Program-made: the position numbers and the translations under genes | NCBI GenBank assembly: GCA_046294625.1 | Contig: JBKBKN010000012.1 | Span: 32,416 to 96,415, forward strand | Length of the DNA stretch: 64,000 bases | Direction of reading: 5' to 3' | Source: JBKBKN01 sp046294625 | Lineage (GTDB): Bacteria; Bacteroidota; Bacteroidia; M30B66 | Notes under the pieces: generated by a model | Seen by the model: only the letters and a program-made list of their open reading frames with translations | Database searches by the model: none | What the model was told of the DNA's origin: nothing | In this document: one piece after another, positions 1 through 8,378 of the stretch | How positions within the stretch are numbered: position 1 is the first letter of the stretch | Layout of the letters: each line of letters begins with the position of its first letter

Positions 1-49
1 AATATTTGAATGGCTCAGACTTCACTAACCAATATTGCATGATCAATTT

Positions 50-1042
50 CTAATTTAAAATTTTATAAACCAATTCTTTTAGCAGCTCAGGTGCATCTGT
101 ATTGCTGTTCACTCCCTTGCTTCTTAAATCGTAATCTTTGATGTGATAGATAATTTTAACAAGTTTCTGAGGCGAATAGTTTCGAGCTGCGGCTTCATAT
201 TCAGCCATAAAAAAAGGTGGAACCCCAACAATTTTGGCAATATCATTTGCTTTTTTTGATTGAAGATACTGCGTGTGCAATACTTTGGTGAAATATGAAA
301 ATAAAGCTGCATTCACGGCTTGGATAGGATTGTTCTTCTCATCCTTAGCCATAGCGAAGGCTATTTCAGTTGCTCTGGCTACGTGTTTATAAGATAAAGC
401 TTTTTGAAGTTCAAACACATTATATGTTCGACTAATGCCAATATATTCTTCGATGATTTTCTCGGTAAATTCCAGTCCATTCGGATAGTTAAGTAGAACT
501 TTATTGATTTCGTTGATGATTTTTTCTAAATCATAGCCCACGTGTGCAAAAATCATTTTTGCTGCATTGGCTGTAATGCGACATTTTCGATTGGTGAGGT
601 ATTTGACTATAAAGTTGATAATATCAGCTTCCTTGAGCTTATTGCTTTTAAAAAAGCACCATTTTTTGGCTGCTTTGGTAAATTTGGTGCGTTCATCTAA
701 GTTTTTGTATTTGTGGCAAATTATCAACACGGTTGAGCTAGTGGGTGTGTTCAAATAAGGTTCTAGCTTCTCTAATGATTTCATTAATTGCGCTTCTTTG
801 AGAATAACCACATTGTACTCGGCCATCATAGGAAAGCGTCGTGCAGCTGCAATCACGTCATCGGCATTTGCTTCTACTCCATAGAAAACGCTGAGGTTGA
901 ATGATTTTTCTTCTTCAGTTAGCAAGGCGTTTTCTATGTAATTGCAAAGCGCATCAATGAAGTATGCTTCTTCACCCGCCAATATGTAAATCGGATGAAT
1001 TTTTTTTTGCTTAATTTCTTTTATTATCTCTTCAAAGCCCAT
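50..1042 (-). CDS. holA: DNA polymerase III subunit delta
   Basis: Clamp-loader delta subunit, which opens the beta sliding clamp at primed sites. The 330 aa match the usual length of about 340. The N-terminal motif IYILAGEEAYFIDAL (about residues 18-32) is the degenerate AAA+ nucleotide-binding region typical of HolA, and the C-terminal half is helical with a terminal LLKELVYKIL segment. The start codon overlaps the stop of the upstream AMP nucleosidase by one base (TAATG), so the two are probably co-transcribed and translationally coupled. Family assignment rests on overall sequence pattern, because delta subunits are poorly conserved. Nothing appears broken. Confidence 0.9.
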   Translation of the reverse strand: MGFEEIIKEIKQKKIHPIYILAGEEAYFIDALCNYIENALLTEEEKSFNLSVFYGVEANADDVIAAARRFPMMAEYNVVILKEAQLMKSLEKLEPYLNTPTSSTVLIICHKYKNLDERTKFTKAAKKWCFFKSNKLKEADIINFIVKYLTNRKCRITANAAKMIFAHVGYDLEKIINEINKVLLNYPNGLEFTEKIIEEYIGISRTYNVFELQKALSYKHVARATEIAFAMAKDEKNNPIQAVNAALFSYFTKVLHTQYLQSKKANDIAKIVGVPPFFMAEYEAAARNYSPQKLVKIIYHIKDYDLRSKGVNSNTDAPELLKELVYKILN

Positions 1043-1815
1043 TAATCGAAACGAAGATGTTTTACTGTAAGGCCGTTATTAATTAATTGATAGAGTGATT
1101 CGATTCCGATTTTTAGGTGTAATTCAACAAAATTATTGGTAACTTTTAAATCGCTGGCTTCTGTTTTCACTCCAGATGCAACCATAGGTTGGTCTGACAC
1201 CAGTAGCAAGGCGCCGGTTGGAATTTTATTGTAAAATCCTACGCTGAAAATGGTGGCTGTTTCCATATCTATGGCCATGACGCGAATTTTTCTAAGGTAT
1301 TTTTTAAATTCGTTATCATGTTCCCAAACACGTCGGTTGGTGGTGTAAACAGTACCAGTCCAATAGTCTTGATTTAAATCGCGAATAGAGGTTGAAACGG
1401 CTTTTTGTAAATTAAATGCCGGCAAGGCAGGCACTTCTTTGGGGAAGTAGTCGTCCGATGTTCCATCTCCTCTAACTGCTGCAATTGGAAGTATTAAGTC
1501 TCCCACCAGGTTTTTTCGTTTCAGTCCTCCGCATTTACCAAGAAATAAAACTGCCTTAGGTTTTATGGCACTAAGTAAATCCATGATTGTGGCCGCATTG
1601 GGACTGCCCATGCCGAAATTGATTATTGTAATTCCTTTTGATGTGGCACATGACATCGGCCTGCCTTTTCCAACTACATCTACATTGTGCCACTCAGCAA
1701 ACATATCTACATAGTTAGAGAAGTTTGTTAAAAGGATGTAGGAGCCGAATTCTTCTATCTTTTGCCCTGTATATCTTGGTAACCAATCGTTTACAATTTC
1801 TTCTTTCGTTTTCAT
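1042..1815 (-). CDS. amn: AMP nucleosidase (PNP/UDP phosphorylase fold)
   Basis: Predicted to hydrolyse AMP to adenine and ribose-5-phosphate in purine salvage. At 257 aa it is the short Bacteroidota form, lacking the N-terminal extension of the Escherichia enzyme. The NP-I fold is visible as FGMGSPNAATIMDL (67-80), the FLGKCGG turn (91-97), the substrate-binding MEXA segment at 184-187 (IDMETA) and the catalytic-type SDQP at 207-210. It is the first gene of a two-gene unit with holA and is divergent from the HsdR-N protein. A TACCTTGC box on the minus strand lies just upstream of the ATG (1831-1838). The alternative name would be a nucleoside phosphorylase. I favour AMP nucleosidase because of the Bacteroidota family pattern. 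Confidence 0.8.
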   Translation of the reverse strand: MKTKEEIVNDWLPRYTGQKIEEFGSYILLTNFSNYVDMFAEWHNVDVVGKGRPMSCATSKGITIINFGMGSPNAATIMDLLSAIKPKAVLFLGKCGGLKRKNLVGDLILPIAAVRGDGTSDDYFPKEVPALPAFNLQKAVSTSIRDLNQDYWTGTVYTTNRRVWEHDNEFKKYLRKIRVMAIDMETATIFSVGFYNKIPTGALLLVSDQPMVASGVKTEASDLKVTNNFVELHLKIGIESLYQLINNGLTVKHLRFD

Positions 1816-1858
1816 GCTTTTAGTTGGTTTGCAAGGTAAAGTTCTTTATTTGTTTTCG

Positions 1859-1889
1859 TTGAGCTGCGTTTAGAAATTCCATAAATTTG
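1859..1889 (+). promoter_or_regulatory. Bacteroidota-type promoter for the HsdR-N gene
   Basis: TTG at 1859-1861, a 20-base spacer and TAAATTTG at 1882-1889 match TTG-N19-20-TAnnTTTG. Transcription should start about 6 bases past the -7 box, leaving a leader of only a few bases before the ATG at 1901. Confidence 0.5.
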
Positions 1890-1900
1890 AGTCAGAATTC

Positions 1901-2356
1901 ATGCAAAAACTTATTTTTCCTTCCTTTGATCTTAAGCTTCGAGAAGCGAAACAAAGAACGCAAATTTTTGATGTATTCAGAAATAAATATGTAGTGCTTA
2001 CGCCCGAAGAATGGGTGCGTCAGCATCTTGCACATTACTTAGTGAATCGCATTGGATATCCGAAGGGGCTGATGCACATCGAAGCTGCCGTGAATGTAAA
2101 TGGTTTGAATAAACGCGCAGATATTGTAATCTACAATCAAAATCTAAGACCCTGGATGATTTGTGAATGCAAAAAACCGGAAGTAAAGCTTGATCAAAAG
2201 GTTTTTGAACAGACAGCTATTTATAATATTAAATTCCAAGTACCATTTTTATTGATTAGTAATGGTCTGCAATTGCTCTGTGCGGAGGTTGATTTTAATA
2301 CCAATGAGCATCGATTTATGGAAGCATTACCCCCGTTTCCGACAATTAGTACCTAA
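1901..2356 (+). CDS. Stand-alone HsdR N-terminal (PD-(D/E)XK) domain protein
   Basis: A 151-aa protein matching the N-terminal nuclease domain of type I restriction R subunits, without the helicase motor. The PD-(D/E)XK site is intact: E61 in the preceding strand, D74 in RADIVIY and E89-x-K91 in ICECKKP, followed by a Gln-containing helix and an LLISNG strand typical of this fold. No HsdM or HsdS gene is in the window, so it is not a restriction system. Such orphan domains commonly sit beside holA in Bacteroidota, which hints at a DNA-repair or replication-linked role, but the function is unknown. The gene ends against a shared terminator with the convergent fadE. Confidence 0.8.
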   Translation: MQKLIFPSFDLKLREAKQRTQIFDVFRNKYVVLTPEEWVRQHLAHYLVNRIGYPKGLMHIEAAVNVNGLNKRADIVIYNQNLRPWMICECKKPEVKLDQKVFEQTAIYNIKFQVPFLLISNGLQLLCAEVDFNTNEHRFMEALPPFPTIST

Positions 2357-2361
2357 ACATA

Positions 2362-2389
2362 AAAGAGCTGCTTATCCAAGCGGCTCTTT
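2362..2389. terminator. Bidirectional terminator between HsdR-N gene and fadE
   Basis: A 12-bp stem (2362-2373 with 2378-2389, one T-G wobble, loop ATCC) starts with AAA and ends with TTT. It sits in the 53-bp gap between two convergent genes, so it can serve both strands. Confidence 0.7.
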
Positions 2390-2409
2390 CATGCTAAGTA
2401 AGGCTTGAT

Positions 2410-4200
2410 TTAAAAGCAATATTTATTTGCTTCAATTAATTTTTCTGCAATTTTTCTGCGTGCATCTTTGGTGTTTAAAGGTGCTACTTTGGTAAATCGT
2501 TTCAATCCCATCAGCATCATGCGTTGCTCATCGCCATCGGCATAGGAGTTAATTGCATTTTTACCGGCAATGTTAATGCGGTCAGCAGCATCATTAATGT
2601 ACACACGCATCATCTCTATTTGCAGAGCAGCTTCAGATTCGCCTTTCAGATGAACCAATTTTTCGGCGCGCAGCAGAACAGATTCTGAAACATAGGTTTC
2701 TATGAGCATATCGGCAATGTTCATGAGAATTTCCTGCTCTTTGGCTAATGTCATCATAAGTTTTTGCACGGCCGATCCGGCTACCATCAACACCGCCTTT
2801 TTAAAGTTCTTTACATATTTTTTCTCAGCGGCAAACAGACCATCGTCTTCTGCTCCAAAATCAGGGATAGACATCAGCTCAGAAGCAACTTGCATGGCAG
2901 GCCCCATTAGGTCGAGTTCACCTTTCATAGCGCGCTTGAGCATCATGTCTACTGTGAGCATGCGGTTGATTTCATTCGTGCCTTCAAAAATACGGTTGAT
3001 GCGGGCATCGCGGTAGGCGCGATCCATTGGCGCTTCGGCAGAATAGCCCATGCCACCAAAGATTTGAACACCTTCATCTACTACATAATCGAGTGTTTCA
3101 GAGCCATGCACTTTCATCATGGCACATTCTACCGCAAATTGCTCTACACTTTTCAGTTTGGCTTTTGCAGGATCCATTCCTTCCGCCACCAATACATCAT
3201 AGGCATCGTCGATGTTTTGTCCGATTCGGTAAGTCGCCGATTCTGTGGCAAATGCGCGAATACATTGTTCGGCGAGTTTATATTTAATGGCGCCATATTT
3301 TGCGATAGGCCTTCCAAATTGCTCCCGCTCATTGGCATAGCGAACGGATGTAGTAATTGCTCCTTTTGCTCCACCAAGTGCTGCCGCAGCCAGCTTGATG
3401 CGGCCAATATTCAAGATGTTAACCGCAATTTTGAATCCGTTTTGTCTTTCTGAAAGCAGGTTTTCTACAGGTACCAAGCAGTCGTTGAAAAATACCTGAC
3501 GTGTGGATGAACCTTTAATACCCATTTTTTTCTCTTCCGGATTCATACTAATTCCCGGAAATGATTTCTCTACGATAAATGCACTCAGATTTTCGTCATT
3601 GTCAATTTTGGCAAAAACAGTAAATACATCGGCAAAACCCCCATTGGTAATCCACATTTTTTGTCCATTGAGCACGTAATGCTTTCCGTCGGGCGTCAAT
3701 TTGGCTGATGTTTTTCCTGAGTTGGCATCTGAGCCTGAGTTAGGCTCAGTAAGGCAATAAGCGGCTTTCCATTCGCCGGTTGCTAATTTGGGGATATACT
3801 TTTTCTTTTGTTCATCATTGCCATAATACAATATAGGCAATGTGCCAATTCCGGTATGTGCCGACAAGGCTACAGCAAAGGAAAATCCAGCACCTGTTAT
3901 TTCGGCCACAAGCATAGAAGTGTTGAAGTCTTTGCCGAAGCCGCCATATTCTTCCGGCACAGAAACACCCAATAAGCCCAATTCGCCTGCTTTATCTAAG
4001 AGTGATGGCATCAATCCATCTTCAAGCGCATCGATTCTGTCGAGGTTAGGATACACTTCTGCATCCAAGAAATCATTACAGGTTTGTGCAATCATTTGTT
4101 GTTCTTCATTCCACTCTTCAGGAATAAAAATGTCTTGGGCTTCAATGTCCTTAATCAGGAATTCTCCGCCTTTTAGTGTGTTTTTTGCTTTCGTTTCCAT
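2410..4200 (-). CDS. fadE: Acyl-CoA dehydrogenase, long FadE-type
   Basis: Flavoprotein for the first step of beta-oxidation (acyl-CoA to trans-2-enoyl-CoA). At 596 aa it matches the long Bacillus FadE type (about 594), not the 380-aa short-chain enzymes; the extra 180-residue C-terminal helical domain is present. Family signatures are TEPNSGSD (151-158) and the C-terminal YRDARINRIFEGTNEI segment. There E406 in FEGT corresponds to the catalytic base of medium-chain enzymes. It is the last gene of the leftward fadN-fadA-fadE series, 139 bp after fadA. Electrons would pass to an ETF, which is not in the window. Chain-length preference cannot be read from the sequence. Confidence 0.9.
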   Translation of the reverse strand: METKAKNTLKGGEFLIKDIEAQDIFIPEEWNEEQQMIAQTCNDFLDAEVYPNLDRIDALEDGLMPSLLDKAGELGLLGVSVPEEYGGFGKDFNTSMLVAEITGAGFSFAVALSAHTGIGTLPILYYGNDEQKKKYIPKLATGEWKAAYCLTEPNSGSDANSGKTSAKLTPDGKHYVLNGQKMWITNGGFADVFTVFAKIDNDENLSAFIVEKSFPGISMNPEEKKMGIKGSSTRQVFFNDCLVPVENLLSERQNGFKIAVNILNIGRIKLAAAALGGAKGAITTSVRYANEREQFGRPIAKYGAIKYKLAEQCIRAFATESATYRIGQNIDDAYDVLVAEGMDPAKAKLKSVEQFAVECAMMKVHGSETLDYVVDEGVQIFGGMGYSAEAPMDRAYRDARINRIFEGTNEINRMLTVDMMLKRAMKGELDLMGPAMQVASELMSIPDFGAEDDGLFAAEKKYVKNFKKAVLMVAGSAVQKLMMTLAKEQEILMNIADMLIETYVSESVLLRAEKLVHLKGESEAALQIEMMRVYINDAADRINIAGKNAINSYADGDEQRMMLMGLKRFTKVAPLNTKDARRKIAEKLIEANKYCF

Positions 4201-4339
4201 GGTTTAATTTTTTTTTTGATAGCCGACCAACCGAATAGTTGCTCGACATCAATGATTTATTATGATTCTTATTTCAAATATTTGATTTTCTTCATTGTTT
4301 TATGTCGAAATACAAATTGCGAGAGACGAAAAATACCTA

Positions 4340-5518
4340 TCACATCATTTCAAAGATCCCCGCTGCGCCCTGACCTGTGCCCACACACATCGTCACCATG
4401 CCGAATTTTTGATTACGTTTTTTTAGTTCATTCATCATCTGAACAGTGAGTTTTGCACCTGTGCACCCTAGTGGATGCCCTAGAGCGATTGCACCACCAT
4501 TAACATTCACCAGTTCATCATCCAAACCTAATTCTCTGACAATCGCCAACGATTGCGAAGCAAATGCTTCATTTAGTTCAATAAGATTAATGTGATCTTG
4601 CTTCATGCCTGCCATTTTCAATGCCTTTGGTATGGCATAGATTGGTCCTACACCCATAATGCGTGGCTCCAATCCAGCTACTGCATAAGATACCAATCGG
4701 GCTATGGGTTGCAGGTTGAGCGATTTCATCATTTTTTCCGACATCACCAATACAAAAGCAGCCCCATCTGATGTTTGCGAAGCATTACCCGCTGTAATGG
4801 TTCCATTGGCAGCAAATACGGGTTTGAGTTTTGCCAGTTTGTCTAAAGCAGTATCAGCGCGTGGGCCTTCATCCGTATCAACGATATATTCGCGTGTTTT
4901 GCGTTTTTTCTTCTCATCGAGATAAACCTCCTTCACCGTCACCGGAGCGATATCATCATTAAATCTTCCTGACTGTACTGCTGCTACAGCTCTTTGGTGT
5001 GAACGAAAAGAGAAAGCATCCTGATCTTCGCGGCTCACATTGTATTCTTTCGCTACAGCTTCAGCAGTTAATCCCATTCCCCAATAATAGTCTGCATGGG
5101 TTTTGGCCAATTGTGCATTGGGGACAATTCGCCAGCCACCGAAAGGAATAGGGGACATGGTTTCTACGCCACCGGCAATGATGCAATCGGCCATACCTGC
5201 TTGAATTTTAGCAGTTGCTATGGCAATCGTTTCTAGGCCGGAGGAGCAATAGCGATTCACAGTCATACCCGGTACTTTCACCGTATCGAGTCCCATGAGC
5301 GAAACCATTCTACCAATATTTAGACCTTGTTCGGCTTCTGGAGTTGCATTGCCCACAATAACATCGTCCACTTGATCTTTGTCTAATGCCGGAACGGAAG
5401 CCATCAGATGTTTGATAACAGATGCGGCTAAATCATCGGGGCGAGTGAAGCGAAAAACGCCTTTACCAGATTTTCCTACTGCAGAACGATAGCCTGCTAC
5501 GATATATGCTGTTTCCAT
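4340..5518 (-). CDS. fadA: Acetyl-CoA acyltransferase (3-ketoacyl-CoA thiolase)
   Basis: Thiolase that cleaves 3-ketoacyl-CoA with CoA to release acetyl-CoA. At 392 aa it is full length. The acyl-accepting cysteine is C91 in NRYCSSGLETI, the histidine motif GHPLGCTGAK places H348, and the second catalytic cysteine is C378 in CVGTGQGAAGIFE. It lies between fadN and fadE in the same order as the Bacillus fadNAE operon, which argues for the degradative role over biosynthetic acetoacetyl-CoA formation. A 332-bp gap with palindromic repeats separates it from fadN, so it may also have its own promoter or be affected by RNA processing there. Confidence 0.92.
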   Translation of the reverse strand: METAYIVAGYRSAVGKSGKGVFRFTRPDDLAASVIKHLMASVPALDKDQVDDVIVGNATPEAEQGLNIGRMVSLMGLDTVKVPGMTVNRYCSSGLETIAIATAKIQAGMADCIIAGGVETMSPIPFGGWRIVPNAQLAKTHADYYWGMGLTAEAVAKEYNVSREDQDAFSFRSHQRAVAAVQSGRFNDDIAPVTVKEVYLDEKKKRKTREYIVDTDEGPRADTALDKLAKLKPVFAANGTITAGNASQTSDGAAFVLVMSEKMMKSLNLQPIARLVSYAVAGLEPRIMGVGPIYAIPKALKMAGMKQDHINLIELNEAFASQSLAIVRELGLDDELVNVNGGAIALGHPLGCTGAKLTVQMMNELKKRNQKFGMVTMCVGTGQGAAGIFEMM

Positions 5519-5850
5519 ATTTGAATATTTATTTTTACCTCACTCCAACCCTTCTCTCCCCATGGCATGCATTGGGACACGGCTGGAGAGGGGTGAAACT
5601 TTAGTGTTTTTATTTAATTATATTTTCTATTTAAACTTTATCAATTTTTCAATCCAAATTTTCAGTCCCCCTGCACCCTTTGTCCCCTATTGCAAGAACA
5701 GGGACACTGCAGCGGGGATGTCTTACAATCCAAGTCTTCCTGCTAATCTATTGCCTTAATCATTCTGTTCATTTTTCTATCAAATCACTTCTAACTCATC
5801 ACTCTTAACTTTTCAAATTTAACTCTTAACTCATCACTGCTAACTCACCC
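5519..5850. repeat. Repeat-rich 332-bp gap between fadN and fadA
   Basis: This gap holds no gene I can support. It carries two imperfect hairpin elements with a GGGACAC core. Element 1 is 5547-5594, with arms CCCTTCTCTCC and GGAGAGGGG. Element 2 is 5664-5718, with outer arms TCCCC-c-TGCA and TGCA-gc-GGGGA and inner arms TGTCCC (5681-5686) and GGGACA (5701-5706). A third copy lies upstream of marR at 8830-8877. Close to the fadN end, the 11-mer AACTCATCACT occurs at 5793-5803 and again at 5828-5838. The short + strand ORF here has no coding character. Confidence 0.6.
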
Positions 5851-8256
5851 CTAATTCCTCAACACTTTCCCCGAGGTCAGGATACTTTGGATTCGCTCGA
5901 GGGTTTTCTTTTCGGTGAGAAGTGAGAGGAAGGCTTCGCGTTCCAAATCGAGCAGATATTGTTCATCTACTTCCTGCACTTCTGATAGGTCGCCCCCGCA
6001 AAGCACATAGCCTAATTTTTCGGATATGAGCTTGTCGTGTTCTGAAATGTATCCGCCACTGAGCATAGAGTTTGCTCCTACATAAACGATACCTAAGCCG
6101 GATTGCCCCATCACTTTAATGTCTTTTCGTTGAACAGGCTTGGTGTATCCGGCTTCTGCCATTAGAATCGCTTCTTTTTTGGCTTCTGCAATTCTGCGCG
6201 ATGCATTTAATACCACGCGGTCTTTGCCTTTTCGGAAAATACCTAAATCGAAAGCTTCGTGTGCTGAAGTAGCTACTTTGGCTTGTCCTATGGTAAGGAA
6301 TCGTTCCCGAAGCGCATTGATGGCAATATCACCTTCTTTGAGTTCATCGGAAAAACGAAGGGCAAACTCTTTGGTACCTCCACCTGCAGGAATTACACCT
6401 ACACCAAATTCCACTAAACCAATATAGGTCTCAGCTGCTGCTACAACTTTGTCGGCGTGCAGACAGATTTCACATCCCCCTCCCAATGCTAATCCATGAG
6501 GGGCAACTATTACCGGAATGGAAGAGTAGCGAACACGCATCACTGTGTTTTGGAATGCACGAATGGAAAAATCAATTTCATCGTATTCCTGTTCTACAGC
6601 CATCATGAATACCATGGCAAGATTGGCACCGGCAGAAAAATTAGCTCCTTCATTGGAAATTACAAGCCCGCGATAGTTCTTCTCTGCCATATCAATGGCT
6701 TTGTTGATACCCATGAGCACATCGCTTCCAATGGAATTCATTTTAGTGTGAAATTCCACATTTAAAACACCATCCCCCAAATCTTTAATGGTGGTGCCTG
6801 TATTGCCCCAAAGCACTTTTTCTTTTGGTATATGGCTGAGAATGATGAAATCATCCATTCCTGGAACCGGCACATATTCTTTTTTAGCAATGTCGTAGTA
6901 ATATTTTCGACCGTCTTTGATGGTGTAGAATGAAGTGAATCCTGCGGCCATCATATCCTTAACCCATGTGGCTACTTTGATTCCAGTATCTTCCATTGCT
7001 TTCACTGCATCAGCCACGCCAATATAATCCCAACTCTCGAATGGGCCTGCTTCCCAGCCAAAACCGGCTTTCAATGCTTCGTCAATTCTATAAAGTTCGT
7101 CAGAAATTTCAGGAATGCGATTGGCTACATAGGCAAAAAGACCAAAGAAGGAGCTACGATAAAATTCACCGGCTTTATCTTTCCCGGCTACCAGTACTTT
7201 GTACCTGTCCTGCAGTTTATCGATGGTTTTGGTGCTTTCGAGCGTAGCAAACTTAACTTTTTGTTGTGGTTTGTATTCTAAGGTATTAAGGTCTAATGCT
7301 AAAATCTCAGACTTTCCTCCTTCACCCTTCACTTTCTTGTAGAAGCCTTGTCCTGTTTTATCACCAAGCCATTTGTTTTCGGCCATCTTAGCTACATAAT
7401 CGGGCAAAGTGAAGAGATGGTTCATTTCATCATTCGGGCAATTCTCCTTCAATCCATTGGCCACATTTACCAGGGTATCAAGCCCCACCACATCGCAAGT
7501 GCGGAAGGTGGCTGACTTTGGTCTTCCCAAAACCGGACCACTAAGCTTGTCCACTTCTTCCACTGTCAAGCCCATTTCTTTTACAAGATGAAAGAGTGCC
7601 ATGATGCTAAATACACCGATTCTGTTGGCGATGAATGCCGGGGTATCTTTACAGAGTACAGTAGTTTTGCCTAAGAAACGATCGCCGTAGTCCATCAGAA
7701 AGTCCACCAAAGCTGGGTCGGTGTGAGAAGTGGGGATGATTTCGAGTAATTTTAAATAGCGCGGTGGGTTGAAAAAGTGTGAGCCGCAAAAGTATTTTTT
7801 AAAGTCATCGCTTCTACCTTCGGTCATCATGTGAATGGGTATGCCCGATGTGTTAGATGTGATGATGGTGCCCGGTTTGCGGTATTTTTCCACTTGATCA
7901 AACACAATTTGTTTAATTTTTAAATTTTCTACCACCACTTCGATAATCCAGTCCACCTGTGCGATGTCTTTCATGTTGTCATCGAAGTTGCCGGTTTTGA
8001 TAAGCTTGGACACACCTTTGTAATATACAGGCGAAGGGTTTGATTTCAAAGCAAATTCTAAGGCATCATTCACGATACGGTTACGCACTTTAGGATTTTC
8101 AAGTGTTAACCCTGCTTTGTTTTCGGCCTCGTTGAGTTCTTTAGGAACAATATCGAGCAATAGAACTTCCACGCCAATATTGGCAAAGTGACAGGCGATT
8201 CGAGAACCCATAACCCCTGAACCAAGGACCGCTATTTTTTTTATATTTCTTTTCAT
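5851..8256 (-). CDS. fadN: 3-hydroxyacyl-CoA dehydrogenase / enoyl-CoA hydratase fusion (FadN type)
   Basis: Two-domain beta-oxidation enzyme of 801 aa that hydrates enoyl-CoA and then oxidises 3-hydroxyacyl-CoA with NAD+. The dehydrogenase half comes first: the Rossmann motif is LGSGVMG (11-17) and catalytic H160 lies in CGSHFFNPP. The crotonase half follows from about residue 490: oxyanion segment FSAGANL (540-546), then the two hydratase glutamates E596 (LGGGCE) and E616 (LVEFGVG), spaced by 20 residues as in characterised hydratases. This domain order is that of Bacillus FadN and is the reverse of Escherichia FadB. The ATG overlaps the stop of a 41-codon ORF (ATGA), implying translational coupling to it and to marR. 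Confidence 0.93.
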   Translation of the reverse strand: MKRNIKKIAVLGSGVMGSRIACHFANIGVEVLLLDIVPKELNEAENKAGLTLENPKVRNRIVNDALEFALKSNPSPVYYKGVSKLIKTGNFDDNMKDIAQVDWIIEVVVENLKIKQIVFDQVEKYRKPGTIITSNTSGIPIHMMTEGRSDDFKKYFCGSHFFNPPRYLKLLEIIPTSHTDPALVDFLMDYGDRFLGKTTVLCKDTPAFIANRIGVFSIMALFHLVKEMGLTVEEVDKLSGPVLGRPKSATFRTCDVVGLDTLVNVANGLKENCPNDEMNHLFTLPDYVAKMAENKWLGDKTGQGFYKKVKGEGGKSEILALDLNTLEYKPQQKVKFATLESTKTIDKLQDRYKVLVAGKDKAGEFYRSSFFGLFAYVANRIPEISDELYRIDEALKAGFGWEAGPFESWDYIGVADAVKAMEDTGIKVATWVKDMMAAGFTSFYTIKDGRKYYYDIAKKEYVPVPGMDDFIILSHIPKEKVLWGNTGTTIKDLGDGVLNVEFHTKMNSIGSDVLMGINKAIDMAEKNYRGLVISNEGANFSAGANLAMVFMMAVEQEYDEIDFSIRAFQNTVMRVRYSSIPVIVAPHGLALGGGCEICLHADKVVAAAETYIGLVEFGVGVIPAGGGTKEFALRFSDELKEGDIAINALRERFLTIGQAKVATSAHEAFDLGIFRKGKDRVVLNASRRIAEAKKEAILMAEAGYTKPVQRKDIKVMGQSGLGIVYVGANSMLSGGYISEHDKLISEKLGYVLCGGDLSEVQEVDEQYLLDLEREAFLSLLTEKKTLERIQSILTSGKVLRN

Positions 8257-8378
8257 CCGTAAATAATTTTTAATTTTTGGTCGGATGCAACACGCATGGC
8301 AGCAATTTTATTTCCATTGTATTTAACTTCTTTGAACTCTCCAGCTCGGTTGAGTTTTGTAAACCATGCTTGTTTCAT
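8253..8378 (-). CDS. 41-residue microprotein between marR and fadN
   Basis: An uninterrupted 41-codon ORF, too short for standard ORF lists. Its ATG (8378-8376) follows the marR TAA directly with no spare base, and its TGA (8255-8253) overlaps the fadN ATG in an ATGA junction. The product starts MKQAWFTKLNRAGEFKEV and ends DQKLKIIYG. It is basic, has no signal peptide or membrane segment, and looks like a small beta-rich cytosolic protein. The perfect fit between two conserved genes is the main evidence that it is translated. I do not recognise the family. Possible roles are a modulator of the FadN enzyme or of MarR, or a leader ORF setting fadN translation. Confidence 0.6.
   Translation of the reverse strand: MKQAWFTKLNRAGEFKEVKYNGNKIAAMRVASDQKLKIIYG

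Noticed and set aside
1901..2356. Type I restriction system
   Set aside because: Only the HsdR-N domain is present; no helicase region, HsdM or HsdS gene exists in the window.
3064..3453. 129-codon + strand ORF inside fadE
   Set aside because: It is antisense to a well-supported acyl-CoA dehydrogenase gene and has no recognisable protein motif.
5562..5759. 65-codon + strand ORF in the fadN-fadA gap
   Set aside because: It reads through two hairpin repeats, has an odd composition and no family resemblance.
5790..5845. Possible CRISPR-like direct repeats
   Set aside because: Only two 11-bp copies with a single 24-base spacer-like interval, and no cas gene in the window.
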